Shown here one piece after another: positions 8,490 through 19,687 of a stretch of 64,000 nt of DNA (the stretch's first letter is position 1; each line of letters opens with the position of its first letter). The notes below the pieces were generated by a model. It was given only the letters and a program-made list of their open reading frames with translations, made no database searches and was not told the origin of the DNA. The position numbers were made by a program, and so were the translations under genes. Source of the stretch: CAVPMN01 sp963706425 (GTDB lineage: Bacteria > Actinomycetota > Acidimicrobiia > Acidimicrobiales > Acidimicrobilacustridaceae); contig CAVPMN010000001.1 in the NCBI GenBank assembly GCA_963706425.1, positions 1-64,000 of the forward strand. The letters are read 5' to 3'.

Positions 8490-10361
8490 ATGGTAGGCAA
8501 GACCTTGGGGCATTTCCTCGAGCGGCATCGCACGCTCGTCCAGGTGTCCCTCGACTGCCTCAGCTGGGCGATCGCGGTCCCGATCGCCATCGTGCTGCGC
8601 TACGAGTTCGAGGCGACCCCGTCCCAGTGGGGGCCCTTCACCACCGCGGGGGTGAGCGGCCAGATCATCCTCGCCTGCGTGGTCCAGTGCCTCTTCGGCC
8701 TCGGGCTGGGGCTCTACCGGGGCCACTGGCGCTACGGCTCTTTTGACGAGGTCGCCCACCTGGTGCGGTCCACCGTCGTGGTCACGGTCTGCCTGGCGGT
8801 CGTCAACGCGGTGACACCCAAGCAGCTGGTGCCGATGAGCGTGGTGTTCCTCAGCGGCGTCATCGCCCTCGTGCTCATGGCCGCGGCGCGCTACATCTGG
8901 CGCCTCGTGCTCGAACGGCGCAGCCGACCGAGCGGCAACGACATCACCCGGGTGCTGGTGTTCGGCGCCGGCCAGGGCGGCGTGCAGCTGCTGAGCTCGA
9001 TGTTGCGCAACCCCAACAGTCGCTACGTGCCGGTCGCGCTGCTCGACGACGACCCGTCCAAGCGCAAGCTGCGCATCATGGGCGTGCCCGTGCTCGGCGG
9101 TCGCACGGCCATCGAGAAGGTCGCCCGCGACGTGCGCGCCACCACGCTGGTCATCGCCGTGCCGAGCGCCGACTCCGAGCTCGTCCGCGACATCAGCGAG
9201 CGGGGCCAGGCAGCCGGGCTCACGCTGGCCATCCTCCCCCCGATCGAGGAGCTGCTCGACGGCATCGTCGGCGTCGGCGACCTGCGCCCCATCACCGAGG
9301 CCGACCTGCTCGGCCGCCACGTCATCGACACCGACCTCGACTCGATCGCGGGCTACCTCACCGGCAAGCGGGTGCTCGTCACCGGCGCCGGCGGTTCCAT
9401 CGGTGCCGAGCTCTGCCATCAGATCTCGCGCTTCGCCCCGAGCGAGCTGGTGATGCTCGACCGCGACGAGTCGGCCCTGCACGGCGTGCAGCTGCGCATC
9501 GAGGGCCGGGCCCTGCTCGACTCCCGCAACCTCGTCGTGTGCGACATCCGCGATCTCGAGCGACTCCACGAGACCTTCGCCGAGCATCGGCCCGACGTCG
9601 TGTTCCACGCCGCCGCCCTCAAGCACCTGCCGCTGCTCGAGATGCACCCGAAAGAGGCGGTGAAGACCAACGTGGTCGGCACCCAGAACGTGCTCGTCGC
9701 AGCCAAGCGGGCCGGCGTGCAGCGACTGATCAACATCTCCACCGACAAGGCCGCCGACCCGTCGAGCGTGCTCGGCTACAGCAAGCGCGTGGCCGAGCGA
9801 CTCACCGCCGAGATGGCGCAGCGCACCGGGCTCCCGTTCGTGAGCGTGCGCTTCGGCAACGTGCTCGGCAGTCGGGGCTCGGTGCTCACCGCGTTCCGCT
9901 CGCAGATCGAAGCCGGCGGTCCGGTCACCGTCACCCACCCCGACGTCACCCGCTACTTCATGACCGTCGAAGAGGCGGTCGAGCTGGTGGTGCAGGCCGG
10001 CGCGGTGGGCACGGCCGGTCAGGTGCTCATCCTCGACATGGGCCAGGCCGTGCGCATCGACGACGTGGCCCGCCGCATGGCTGCCCAGGCGCCCCGACCG
10101 GTCGAGATCGTCTACACCGGCCTGCGACCCGGCGAGAAGCTGCACGAGGTGCTGCTCGGCGAGGGCGAGGCCGACGTGCGTCCGTCGCACCACCTCATCT
10201 CCCAGGTGCCCGTCGATCCGCTCCCCTTCCCGCTCGTGAGCGTGCTCACCGACGTGCCCGACCTGAGCGACGCCGACATCACCGCGATGCTGGCCAACGT
10301 GTCGAACGCGCCGGCCACACCGGAGTCGGCGGGCGGAGCCACCGGGCTCGACCAGCGCTGA
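8490..10361 (+). CDS. pglF: Membrane-bound nucleotide-sugar 4,6-dehydratase, PglF/WbpM/CapD type
   Basis: 623 residues; ATG at 8490 behind GGGAGGGGGG. The N-terminus has four membrane segments (LVQVSLDCLSWAIAVPIAI to VVFLSGVIALVLMAAARY). A CoA-binding-like Rossmann domain follows (VLVFGAGQGGVQLLSSM, about residue 155). The catalytic SDR domain has NAD motif VLVTGAGGSIGAELC near 295, then HAAALKHLPLLEMHPKEAVKTN, STDKAADPSSVLGYSKR, FGNVLGSRGSV and RPGEKLHE, all signatures of UDP-GlcNAc 4,6-dehydratases that lack the classic Tyr of YxxxK and use Asp/Lys of the TDK motif. With the downstream PglE-, PglD- and PglC-like genes it fits the first step of UDP-diacetylbacillosamine synthesis. A 4,6-dehydratase for a different amino sugar is the alternative. 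Confidence 0.88.
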   Translation: MVGKTLGHFLERHRTLVQVSLDCLSWAIAVPIAIVLRYEFEATPSQWGPFTTAGVSGQIILACVVQCLFGLGLGLYRGHWRYGSFDEVAHLVRSTVVVTVCLAVVNAVTPKQLVPMSVVFLSGVIALVLMAAARYIWRLVLERRSRPSGNDITRVLVFGAGQGGVQLLSSMLRNPNSRYVPVALLDDDPSKRKLRIMGVPVLGGRTAIEKVARDVRATTLVIAVPSADSELVRDISERGQAAGLTLAILPPIEELLDGIVGVGDLRPITEADLLGRHVIDTDLDSIAGYLTGKRVLVTGAGGSIGAELCHQISRFAPSELVMLDRDESALHGVQLRIEGRALLDSRNLVVCDIRDLERLHETFAEHRPDVVFHAAALKHLPLLEMHPKEAVKTNVVGTQNVLVAAKRAGVQRLINISTDKAADPSSVLGYSKRVAERLTAEMAQRTGLPFVSVRFGNVLGSRGSVLTAFRSQIEAGGPVTVTHPDVTRYFMTVEEAVELVVQAGAVGTAGQVLILDMGQAVRIDDVARRMAAQAPRPVEIVYTGLRPGEKLHEVLLGEGEADVRPSHHLISQVPVDPLPFPLVSVLTDVPDLSDADITAMLANVSNAPATPESAGGATGLDQR

Positions 10362-10367
10362 CCCAGG

Positions 10368-11111
10368 GTGCCCGACGCCGGCTCCCTGAACCTCGACCAC
10401 CTCGCGATCGGCCTGGTCATCGGCGCCATCGCGGTCGTGTTCCTGACGCCCGCCTGGCGTCGCCCACAACCCGCGATCGCCTTGGCCGTGGGAGCCAGCG
10501 CCCTCACCGCCACGACGCTCGAAGGGGTCTCGCTCGAGTCACTGCTCGACGCGGTCGGGCCGTGGCTCTGGCTGCTGAGCGCCGCGGTGATCGTCATCGC
10601 CGCCGTCGGTCTGAGACGGTGGACCGGCGCGGTCTCGGGTCGGGTACCTGGTCTTCTCCTGGTCGTGTCGGCGGCCGGCGTGTGGCTGGCCGTGCCCGAC
10701 ACCGAAGCCGCTCTCGTCGTGCTCGGCACGATCATCCCGCTCGCCGTGGTGGGCGCCGTGGTCGAAAGCCACGACCTTCCGACCGTGCCGGTCGCGCTGT
10801 GGGCCGCGGTGGTGCTCGACGTGGTGGTCTGGGCTGCGTGGGGGGCACGCGGCCGTCCTGCGGCCCTGCCCGGGGCGCTGGCGTGCGCGGGCGTGCTCCT
10901 GGTCGCGCACGCCTGGCCTCGCCGAACCGCCGGCACCTGGCCGGTGGTCGCCGTGCACGTCGCCGCGGTGCTGGCCGCGGCCCGCTGGGCCAGCCGCACC
11001 GAGTCGGTGTGGGTGGGAACGGTGCGAGCCGCGCTGGTGGTGGCCGCGACCGCCGCTGTGCTGTGGCTCAGCGCGACGAGGCGACGCGAGCCGGCACACC
11101 GGTCACGGTGA
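10368..11111 (+). CDS. Hypothetical multi-spanning membrane protein
   Basis: 247 residues, very hydrophobic, with about eight membrane helices (for example HLAIGLVIGAIAVVFLTPAW, LWLLSAAVIVIAAVGL, LLLVVSAAGVWLAVP, LVVLGTIIPLAVVGAVV, ALWAAVVLDVVVWAAW). GTG at 10368, 7 bp after the pglF stop, so likely in the same operon. The C-terminus is a short basic tail (SATRRREPAHRSR). I do not recognise a family. It overlaps the 3' end of the convergent pglD-like gene by 44 bp. A role in lipid-linked glycan synthesis is possible from position only. Confidence 0.7.
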   Translation: MPDAGSLNLDHLAIGLVIGAIAVVFLTPAWRRPQPAIALAVGASALTATTLEGVSLESLLDAVGPWLWLLSAAVIVIAAVGLRRWTGAVSGRVPGLLLVVSAAGVWLAVPDTEAALVVLGTIIPLAVVGAVVESHDLPTVPVALWAAVVLDVVVWAAWGARGRPAALPGALACAGVLLVAHAWPRRTAGTWPVVAVHVAAVLAAARWASRTESVWVGTVRAALVVAATAAVLWLSATRRREPAHRSR

Positions 11112-11713
11112 CACCGGGGGCGATGTCGTCGACCACCACGGCGCCAGCACCGATGCGCGCGCCCGCGCCCACGGTGCGTCCCGGCAACACGATGGCGCCG
11201 GTGCCGAGGAACACGCCGTCGCCCAGCCGCACGGTGCCGTTGATCAACACACCAGGGCTCAGCGTGACGTAGTCGCCGACGATGCAGTCATGGGACACGA
11301 CGGCATTGACGTTGAGCTGGGTCTGGCGCCCGAGCGACACGTTGGTGGTGACCCGAGCCCCTGCGGCGAGGGCGACCCCGTCGTCGAAGCGCAGATCGGA
11401 ACCGGTCGACGCCGCCGGGTGCACCAGCGTGGCCGCGACGCGTCCCTGACCACGAAGCTCGCGGTCGATGTCGGCCCGGGTCTGCGAATCGCCGATGCCG
11501 ATGGCGAACATCGCGTCGTGGTCGACCAGCCAGTCGACGGGGCCGAGCCACCGCGCTCCCCGACGGGCCAACAGCGCCTCGTCAGCGTCCGTCGGCGACG
11601 AAGCCGAGGAAGTCGTAGGTGGGTGCGACCGCGTTGATCGCCTCGACGATGTCGAGCATCTCGCGGCCATGACCGCCAGCACCGACGATGACCAGGGGCT
11701 GCACCGGCGACAC
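11068..11713 (-). CDS. pglD: PglD/NeuD-family sugar-nucleotide N-acetyltransferase, frameshifted
   Basis: The GTG at 11713 gives VSPVQPLVIVGAGGHGREMLDIVEAI. GAGGHG is the nucleotide-binding motif of the PglD/NeuD family. A slip near 11597 (otherwise a stop after FVADGR) joins it to the second half: WLVDHDAMFAIGIGDSQTRADI, then a left-handed beta-helix with LNVNAVVSHDCIVGDYVTLSPGVLINGTVRLGDGVFLGTGAIVLPG. The His of VVSHDC matches the catalytic base of PglD. Reconstructed length is about 214 residues. With PglF and PglE it would N-acetylate UDP-4-amino-sugar to UDP-N,N'-diacetylbacillosamine. NeuD-type O-acetylation of a nonulosonate is the alternative. It is 8 bp from the pglC-like stop, in the same operon. 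Confidence 0.82.
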
Positions 11714-11721
11714 GGTAGTGG

Positions 11722-12327
11722 TCAGTCGGCCGCGAGGGGGTCGTCGGTGGGGTGCCCCTCGGCCCCTTCACCGGTGAGCATCACCCGGACGGTCGACCAG
11801 AGGATGGTGAGGTCGAGTCGCCACGACTGGGTCTGCACGTATTCGAGGTCGTGCTCGATGCGCTCGTCCCACGGCAAGGCGTTGCGCCCTCGGATCTGGG
11901 CGAGGCCGGTGAGCCCGGGGCGAACGGCGAGCCGGGCCCGTTGTCGCGGTGTGTAGCGCTCGACCTGATAGGCGAGGGTGGGCCGGGGCCCGACCACGCT
12001 CATCTCGCCTCGCCACACGTTGATGAGCTGGGGCAGCTCGTCGAGCGACAGGCGGCGCAACCATCGCCCGGCGCTCGTGATGCGATCGGGATCAGGGAAG
12101 ATCGGGTTGTCCTCGGCGACCATGGTGCGGAACTTGACCACGGTGAACGGCCGGCCGTTCATCCCCACCCGTTCCTGGCGGAACAGCACCGGCCCGGGCG
12201 ACGTGAGGCGAACGGCCAGGGCGCAGACGAGCCCCAGCACGAGCGCCGGGAGGGCCACCACCACGAGGACGGCCAGATCGACGACGCGCTTGCCGCGGTA
12301 GGGCGGGCGCGGGCCGACGGTGGTCAC
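11722..12327 (-). CDS. pglC: Initiating sugar-1-phosphate transferase, PglC type (monotopic phosphoglycosyl transferase)
   Basis: 201 residues, GTG start overlapping the previous stop (GTGA). One N-terminal reentrant helix (RVVDLAVLVVVALPALVLGLVCAL) is followed by LFRQERVGMNGRPFTVVKFRTM, the Asp/Glu catalytic region, and LSLDELPQLINVWRGEMSVVGPRP, all diagnostic of the bacterial sugar transferase family. The short form without extra membrane helices matches PglC, which moves phospho-diacetylbacillosamine to undecaprenyl phosphate at the inner membrane face. Neighbouring PglD- and PglE-like genes support that substrate. WcaJ-like hexose-phosphate transfer is less likely because those proteins are much longer. 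Confidence 0.88.
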   Translation of the reverse strand: MTTVGPRPPYRGKRVVDLAVLVVVALPALVLGLVCALAVRLTSPGPVLFRQERVGMNGRPFTVVKFRTMVAEDNPIFPDPDRITSAGRWLRRLSLDELPQLINVWRGEMSVVGPRPTLAYQVERYTPRQRARLAVRPGLTGLAQIRGRNALPWDERIEHDLEYVQTQSWRLDLTILWSTVRVMLTGEGAEGHPTDDPLAAD

Positions 12328-13256
12328 CGGGTCGACCGCATCCAGTCGACGGTGGCCTGCAGGCCGTCGTCGAGGCTGACGGCCTCGATCGCGCCGAAGG
12401 TCGCCCGCAGTCGCGTGCTGTCGGCCTGCGAGTGCGGCACGTCGCCGGCGCGTGAAGCGAGGTGGTCGACCGCCAACGACGTGCCCAGGATCTGCTCGAG
12501 CTTGGCGATGAGCGTGAGCAGGTCGGTGCGGGTGCCGAGCGCCAGGTTGATCGGGTCGGGTGCGTGCACCCGGCGCACCACCGCGTCGGTGATCACGTCG
12601 GTGACCGTGCCGACGAAGGTGAAGTCGCGCGACTGCGTGCCGTCGCCGTGCAGGGGCAGGGGCCGACCCGCCAGCGCCGCGTCGACGAACGCCGGGACCA
12701 CTGCGGCATAGTCGTGGCCGGCCGGTTGCAGCGGCCCGAACACGTTGAAGAAGCGGAAGGCCAGCGTCGGCAGCCCGAACGAGTGCTGGTAGGCCAGCGT
12801 GTAGGCCTCAGCGGCGAGCTTGCTGGCGGCATAGGGGCTCATCGGCTGGGCGACCAGCCCCTCGTGCTTGGGCAGCGTGGGATTGGCGCCGTAGACCGAC
12901 GACGACGAGGCCAGCACCACGAGGGGGTCACCCGACCGGCGCGCCGCTTCGAGCACGCGCAGCGTGCCGGTGGCGTTGATCTCGTTGGTGCGCTCCGGGT
13001 CGAGCAGCGAGCGCGGCACCGAGCCACGAGCGGCGAGGTGCACGATGGCGTCCGCGCCGGCGACCGCCCGGTCGAGAGCTTCGCCATCGAGGATCGACGA
13101 CTCGACCAGTTCGGCGTCGACCCCGGCGAGGTTGTCGCGATAACCCGTCGAGAGGTCGTCGAACGCGACGACCTCGCTGACGGACGGATCGGCCAGCAGC
13201 CGAGCGCACAGGTTGGCACCGATGAACCCGGCACCGCCGGTCACGACAACCTTCAC
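12324..13256 (-). CDS. NAD-dependent nucleotide-sugar epimerase (UDP-hexose/UDP-HexNAc 4-epimerase type)
   Basis: 310 residues. NAD motif MKVVVTGGAGFIGANLCARLL, then FDDLSTGYRDNL, VHLAARGSVPRSL, catalytic VLASSSSVYG with SPYAASKLAAEAY (YxxxK), FRFFNVFGP and a C-terminal substrate region with GDGTQSRDFTFV. This pattern is that of extended SDRs converting UDP-Glc/GlcNAc to UDP-Gal/GalNAc or the related uronic acids. Its stop overlaps the pglC start, so it would supply a sugar nucleotide for the same glycan. The precise substrate cannot be told from sequence. It is divergent from the pglE-like aminotransferase gene, with a 58-bp gap. Confidence 0.85.
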   Translation of the reverse strand: MKVVVTGGAGFIGANLCARLLADPSVSEVVAFDDLSTGYRDNLAGVDAELVESSILDGEALDRAVAGADAIVHLAARGSVPRSLLDPERTNEINATGTLRVLEAARRSGDPLVVLASSSSVYGANPTLPKHEGLVAQPMSPYAASKLAAEAYTLAYQHSFGLPTLAFRFFNVFGPLQPAGHDYAAVVPAFVDAALAGRPLPLHGDGTQSRDFTFVGTVTDVITDAVVRRVHAPDPINLALGTRTDLLTLIAKLEQILGTSLAVDHLASRAGDVPHSQADSTRLRATFGAIEAVSLDDGLQATVDWMRSTR

Positions 13257-13314
13257 GACGTGCCCGCCTGTCCTCTCCTGGTCTCACCGGGGCTGGGCTA
13301 GCCTACTGCGCCCG

Positions 13315-14456
<1,142 letters not shown>

Positions 14457-14460
<4 letters not shown>

Positions 14461-15602
14461 CCGCCGCCGGCCCCCCACCCACCCCTCCCTGGCGGGTGCT
14501 GTGGCTGATCAAGGGGCTCGGGCCGGGCGGCGCCGAGCAGCTGCTCGTCAATCAAGCCCGCGTGCGCGACCGCGAGCGGTTCGTGACCGAGGCGGCCTAC
14601 CTGGTGCCCTGGAAGGAGCACCTCGTGCCCCAGCTCGAGGCCGAAGGAGTCGAGGTGACCTGCCTCGACGGAGCGCGCTCCTACGACCTTCGCTGGGCAT
14701 GGCGACTTCGGCGCCGGCTCCGGGCGAAACCGGTCGACGTGATCCACAACCACTCGCCGCTCGTCGCCGCGGTCACCCGGCTGATGGTGCGCACCCTGCC
14801 CCGACCGCAGCGGCCCGCGTTGGTCTACACCGAGCACAACCGTTGGCCCCGCCACAACCGGGTCACGCGCTGGGCCAACCGGCTCACGTTCGGCCTCGAC
14901 GACGCGCAACTCGCCGTCTCCGACGACGTCCGCCAGACCATCGCACCTGCGTCGAGGGACCGCGTCGAGGTGCTGGTGCACGGTATCGACGTCGACGCGG
15001 TGCGCGCCCACCGATCCGAGCGCGACGCCGTGCGAATCGAGCTCGGCGCGACACCCGACGACATCGTCGTCGGCATCGTCGCCAACTTCCGGCGTGAGAA
15101 GGCCTACGAGGTGTGGCTCGAGGCAGCGCGGCTGGCCCTCGAGTCGGGCCTTCCACTTCGTTTCGTCTCGGTCGGCCAGGGACCCCTCGAGGACGAGATG
15201 CGCGCCCAGCTCGCCGCCATGGGCACCGGCGACCGGATCGTGCTGCTCGGCTATCGCGACGACGCGCTACGGGTGATGAGCGCGTTCGACCTGTTCACGC
15301 TCTCCTCACGGCACGAGGGCCTGCCCGTCGCGCTCATGGACGCGTTGGCCCTCGGCCTGCCCGTGGTGTCGACCGACGTCGGGGGGATCACCGAGGCGGT
15401 CACCGATGGCGTGGAAGCCGCCCTCGTGCCACCCGATGACCCACCCGCACTGGCACAGGCCATCGTGGCGGTCGCAGGCGACGAGGACCGCCGTCGACAC
15501 ATGGCCGAGGCCGCATCGGCACGAGGCGACGGCTTCGGGATGCAGGGACCGACCCGGCACCTCGAACAGATCTACGAGGCGCTCGCCAAGCAACGGGCGT
15601 AG
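14457..15602 (+). CDS. Family 4 glycosyltransferase
   Basis: 381 residues, GTG start overlapping the pglE stop. N-terminal GT-B domain: VLWLIKGLGPGGAEQLLVNQA (the GGAE donor/acceptor loop of GT4). C-terminal domain: VGIVANFRREKAYEVWLEAARLAL, then FVSVGQGPLEDEM and LSSRHEGLPVALMDALALGLPVVSTDVGG with the EX7E motif (E..PVALMDALALGLP). The position straight after pglE suggests it adds the second sugar to the lipid-linked diacetylbacillosamine, as PglA does in Campylobacter; this is inference. It is convergent with, and overlaps by 31 bp, the end of the next minus-strand glycosyltransferase. Confidence 0.85.
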
Positions 15603-16746
15603 ACGTCGAGGGTGATGTCGATCAGTCGTTGCTGGTCGAACTCGCGCCGGGCCTTGGCCTGGCCACCTGCACCCAACCGGCTGCGCAGATCTGCATCGGC
15701 CACCAACTGACCCAAGGCCGTCGGCCAACGCGCCGACGTCGCCCAGCGGCACGAGCGTGCCGGTGACCCCCTGGTCGACCACCTGGCGGCATCCGCGGAT
15801 GTCGGTGACCACGAGGGGCAGGCCCATGGCGGCCGCCTCCATGGCCGAGCGGGGGAAGCCCTCCCGATGCGAGGCCAGCACGTAGATGTCCATGGCGGCG
15901 TAGAGATCGACCACGTCGTCGCGCGCGCCGAGGAAGCGCACGCCGTGCTCGCGCTCGGCGACGGCGATCACCTCGGGTGAGAGGGCATCGGCCTTCGACG
16001 GGTCGGACGGCCCCACGATCACCAAGACGGCCTCGGGGTGCTCGGCCCGCACCTGGGCGAAGGCACCGAGCAGTTCGACGTAGCCCTTCTCCTCGACCAG
16101 CCGGCCGACGGCGCCCACGACGACGTCGGTGGGAGCCAGGCCGAGCTCGGCCCGCACCTTGTCGCGGTGTGCGGCATCGCGCCGGCTGGGATCGAAGTGG
16201 CTGAGGTCGATGCCGTTGCCGAGCACGTGCAGCTTGTGAGCTGGCACCCGGAGACGCTCGAGCACGGGCCGATCCTCGACGTTCTGCAGCAACTCTGCGT
16301 CGGAGCAGGTCACCGCCACGCGCTCGAGCGAGTAGACGAACGCACGCTTGGCGAGCGGATCGTCGGGCAGCGCGTAGAGGCCGTGCACCGTGTTGACCAC
16401 CACCGGAACACGCGCCGCCCGGGCGGCCAGACGCCCGTACACACCAGGCTTGGGGTTGTGCGTGTGCACGATGTCGGGAGCGCAGGAGCGGAACAGGCGG
16501 TAGAGCTCGCCCAACGCCTGCACGTCGCGATGCGGCGCCATGGCGCGGGTGGCATGGGCGAGAGGGAGATGACGAATGCCCCTCGCCTCGAGGGCGGCCA
16601 CGTGCGGCCCGGGAGCGGAGGCGCCGGCCACGTCGTAGCCCGCGTCGCGGAACGCCTCGAGCTGCGGGCCGAGCAGCCAATCGAGGCTCATGTCGGTGGT
16701 GGTGACGTGCACCAACCGGGGGCGCGATCCGCGTGCGGGGGCTCAT
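15572..16746 (-). CDS. Family 4 glycosyltransferase, frameshifted
   Basis: The ATG at 16746 overlaps the deacetylase stop (ATGA). The start MSPRTRIAP joins to LVHVTTTDMSLDWLLGPQLEAF after one extra C near 16728. Then come IVHTHNPKPGVYGRLAARAARVPVVVNTVHGLYALP, NGIDLSHFDPSRRD, VGAVGRLVEEKGYVELLGAFAQV and LASHREGFPRSAMEAAAMGLPLVVTDIRGCRQVV, with EX7E. A second slip near 15718 restores LVADADLRSRLGAGGQAKARREFDQQRLIDITLDVYARCLAS, ending at TAG 15572-15574. Reconstructed length is about 390 residues. A retaining GT acting on a lipid-linked glycan is likely; donor unknown. Confidence 0.82.
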
Positions 16747-17537
16747 CGGCTCGCGTCGACGTAGCGTCGCCGGTTGGCCAGCTCCCGAAGCCGGTCCTCG
16801 AGCCACATGCCGCCGGCCGCCTTGTGCTGGAACCAGCGCATCCCGTCGCTGACCTGGATCGGCGTGCGGGCCAGCCGGTAGGGATCGGTGTGGCCGTAGG
16901 GGTTCGAACGGGTGCCGGCCAGCGCCGCCGAGTCGAAGCGCCGCCGCACCGCGCGGTCAGCGGCGGCGGACGGCGACAGGGCTTTCGGATAGGCGAAGTG
17001 CCGACACGCGACGCCGAGGTGCTCGCCGATGAGATCGTTCGATCGGTCGAGCTCGTCGTCGATCACCGACGGCTCCGAACGATCGAGCAGGACGTGAGAG
17101 TGGGTGTGCGAACCGATCGTCACCAGGCCGGTCGACACCGTGTCGGCCAGCGCCGACCAGGTGAGCACGGTGCCGTCGTCCCAGAACGAACGTTGCTCGT
17201 CGACCCATCGGGTGGCGAGGTAGAGGGTGGCAGGCAGCCGACGACGCGCCAACGCGGGCACGACATGATCGGCGAAGTCGGCCGTGCCGTCGTCGAAGGT
17301 GAGCACGTAGCGCGGGCGGTCGGGGTGCGGCGGTGGCGAGGCGAGCTGCCGCAATGCCTCGTCGAGCGAGAGCACCTCGCCGGTCGCGCTCAGGTAGTCG
17401 AGCTGCTCGTCGAACTGGCTCGGTGACAGGTTCACCTGGCTCGTCCGCGGCGCACCGACCTGGTGGTAGAGCAGCACGGTGATGCCGGGTGCAGGCCGGC
17501 GCAGCCGATCGGTGCCGGCAGCGGCGGCTTTCACCAT
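16743..17537 (-). CDS. NodB-type polysaccharide deacetylase
   Basis: 264 residues. GITVLLYHQVGAPR opens the domain. YVLTFDDGTADFADHVVPAL carries the catalytic base and metal Asp (TFDDGT). IGSHTHSHVLLDRS supplies the two metal His. HFAYPKALS and the C-terminal FDSAALAGTRSNP fit carbohydrate esterase family 4. No signal peptide is evident, so it may act on a cytoplasmic lipid-linked sugar rather than on exported polymer. It would remove N-acetyl groups from a GlcNAc-type residue, leaving free amines. Start ATG 17537; an upstream ATG in another frame at 17565 is possible if an indel lies between. Confidence 0.88.
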   Translation of the reverse strand: MVKAAAAGTDRLRRPAPGITVLLYHQVGAPRTSQVNLSPSQFDEQLDYLSATGEVLSLDEALRQLASPPPHPDRPRYVLTFDDGTADFADHVVPALARRRLPATLYLATRWVDEQRSFWDDGTVLTWSALADTVSTGLVTIGSHTHSHVLLDRSEPSVIDDELDRSNDLIGEHLGVACRHFAYPKALSPSAAADRAVRRRFDSAALAGTRSNPYGHTDPYRLARTPIQVSDGMRWFQHKAAGGMWLEDRLRELANRRRYVDASR

Positions 17538-17572
17538 CGGTGCCGAGGACCTGGCGGGAGCTCATGAGCGTC

Positions 17573-18543
17573 CTACGGTCGGGCGGACGGGTCGCCGGTG
17601 TGGGCCGACAACCAGGCGTCGTGGCACAGGGCGTCGACCGGCCGACGACCCTCGACTCGTCGGCTCGCCAACGTGGGCGTACCACCTGGCGAGGACAGGC
17701 AGGCTCTCGACGGCGCCCGAGGCACCGGGCAGCCGACTCGTCGAACGCGGGTCGGTCGGGAGCGAGGCCGGCGGTGAGCATTCCCCGCACGCTACCAGCG
17801 AGGTTGTTGGCGAGAGATCGGAGCATGCGGCGCCGTCCTCCCGTCTTGGCGCCCACCAGCGGCCCGTTGGTGGCCTTCAGTCGCGCCGCCCGGAGGCTGT
17901 GGGCCGTACCCGTCGTGGTCCCACGAGCGTGGGCCGCGACGAGCACCACCCAGCCAGCCGTCAGCGCCCGAAAGCCGTAGTCGACATCCTCGAGGTAGGA
18001 CCCGAATCGCTCGTCGAACGGTCCGACATCTTCGACCATGGGCCGCCGGAGCAACAGGCACGACCCCGACGCCCAGCTGCATCGCTCCGCGCCCCTCACC
18101 ACGGTGGGGATCTCCGGTCGCGGTCGTCGCGACCGCGCCACCAGGTCGGCCTGGTGGCGATCGAGACGGCCCCGGCCACCGGCCCGGCCGAGATTGGCTC
18201 CGACGATCCCCACGTCGGGGGCTGCCTCGCCGAGCGCGACCAACTCGGCCAGCGTGCCGGGAGCGAGCTCGAGATCATGGCTGGTGATCAGGCACCACGG
18301 CGCGTCGCTGTGCTGGAGCCAGTCGCTCAGCGCGGCGTTCGCTCCCCCGCTGAAGCCGCGGTTGGTGACCGATCGCAGCGTGCGCACCCCGGACAGCTCA
18401 CCCAGGCCACCGTTGTCGATCACCGTCACCGACACCGGCAGCGTCGACGCCCGGATCGACGCGACGGTCTGCTCGCACCACGCCGGCGCGTGGTAATGGA
18501 TCACGTAGACCGGCAGCGGCGACGCGGGATCCGAGTCGGTCAC
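17573..18543 (-). CDS. Family 2 glycosyltransferase, frameshifted at 3' end
   Basis: Starts MTDSDPASPLPVYVIHYHAPAWCEQTVASI. GT-A core: VTVIDNGGLGEL, GFSGGANAALSDWL, CLITSHDLELAPG (DXD-like SHDLE) and SGSCLLLRRPMVEDVGPFDERFGSYLEDVDYGFRAL with the acceptor EDVD motif. It is clearly paralogous to the gene at 47752 (both have LPVYVIHYHAP.WC and FDERFGSY.EDVDYG). Past 17770 at least two slips are needed; the best continuation is AVESLPVLARWYAHVGEP and then RPVDALCHDAWLSAHTGDPSARP to TAG at 17573-17575. Rhamnosyl- or galactofuranosyl-type transfer is typical of such proteins, but the donor is unknown. Confidence 0.8.
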
Positions 18544-18570
18544 GGGCGGTCACGCTAGCGTTCGACACTC

Positions 18571-19648
18571 GTGCGCCGCATCCTCATGGTGATCACCGAC
18601 ACCGACCGTCGCGGTGCACAGGTGTTCGCCCACGACCTCCACAGCTCACTGGCGCACACCCAGCGGGTCGACACCGTCGCGCTCACCGACGGAGACGACC
18701 GGCGGGCTCGACGTCCCCGTGCTGGGCCGCACGCGACGCGGCGCCGACACGTTGCGGGCGCTGCGCCAGCGGGCGCTCGAGGCCGATGTGGTGGTTGCCC
18801 ATGGCTCCACCACGCTGCCGATGTGCGCGCTCGCGTGCGCCGGCACCGGCACTCCGTTCGTCTACCGCCAGATCAGCGACTCGTTGTTCTGGGCATCGGA
18901 CCGCCTGCGGCTGGTGCGCACGCGACTGCTGCTCGGCCGCGCCGCCCATGTGGTCACGCTGTGGACCGGAGCGGCCGAGGTGCTGCGCACCCATTTCGGG
19001 TTGCCCGCCGATCGCATCACGATCGTGCCCAACGGCGTGCCCGGCGAGCGGTTCCCGCCGGTGACCGACGCCGACCGCGCCGACGCCCGTGGCCGACTCG
19101 GCCTCCCCGATGGACGCGTCGTCGCCTACGTCGGTGCCCTGGTCGAGGAGAAAGGGGTCGACTCGTTGATCGACGCCCTCGCCGCGTCACCTCGCCGCGA
19201 CGACACGCACCTGCTCGTCGCCGGTGACGGTCCGGCTCGATCGGCGCTCGAGCACCAGGCTGCTCAGCAGCTCGCGGGTCGGGCGACGTTCACCGGCAGC
19301 CTGCCCGACCCCTGGCCGGCCTACGCGGCGGCCGACGTGGTGGCCTTCCCGAGCAGGGGCGGCGACAGCATGCCGGCGGCGGTCATCGAGACCGCGTTCG
19401 CCGGCGTGCCGTTGGTGGCCACCCACGTGGCCGCGATCCCCGAGATGGTCGTCGACGGCGAGTCGGCGCTGCTGGTGACCCCGGACGACCGAGCAGGGCT
19501 GCGCGCCGCGCTCGATCGGGTGCTCGACGACCCTCATCTCGCCACGCGACTGGCCGATGCGAACAGGAGCCACGCGTTGGCCCACTACGAGATCGACGTG
19601 GTCGCCGCCCAATGGCTCGACGTGTTGGCCCGAGTCACGCTCGCCTAG
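18571..19648 (+). CDS. Family 4 glycosyltransferase, frameshifted
   Basis: GTG at 18571 gives VRRILMVITDTDRRGAQVFAHDLHSSL. A slip between 18695 and 18710 joins to GGLDVPVLGRTRRGADTLRAL. C-terminal GT-B motifs are intact: RITIVPNGVPGERF, VAYVGALVEEKGVDSLIDAL, LLVAGDGPARSALE and FPSRGGDSMPAAVIETAFAGVPLVATHVAAIPEMV, with the E-X7-E pair in SMPAAVIETAF. Reconstructed length is about 358 residues. It is divergent from the GT2 gene at 17573 and 39 bp upstream of the ABC exporter, with which it is probably co-transcribed. Confidence 0.82.
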
Positions 19649-19687
19649 GATTGCGGCTCCCGTGGCGTCAAACCTGCAAGGACGTTC

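Noticed and set aside
8460..10469. A 669-residue minus-strand ORF opposite the pglF-like gene
   Set aside because: It is rich in His, Glu, Asp and Gly with no domain, exactly antisense to a well-defined dehydratase.
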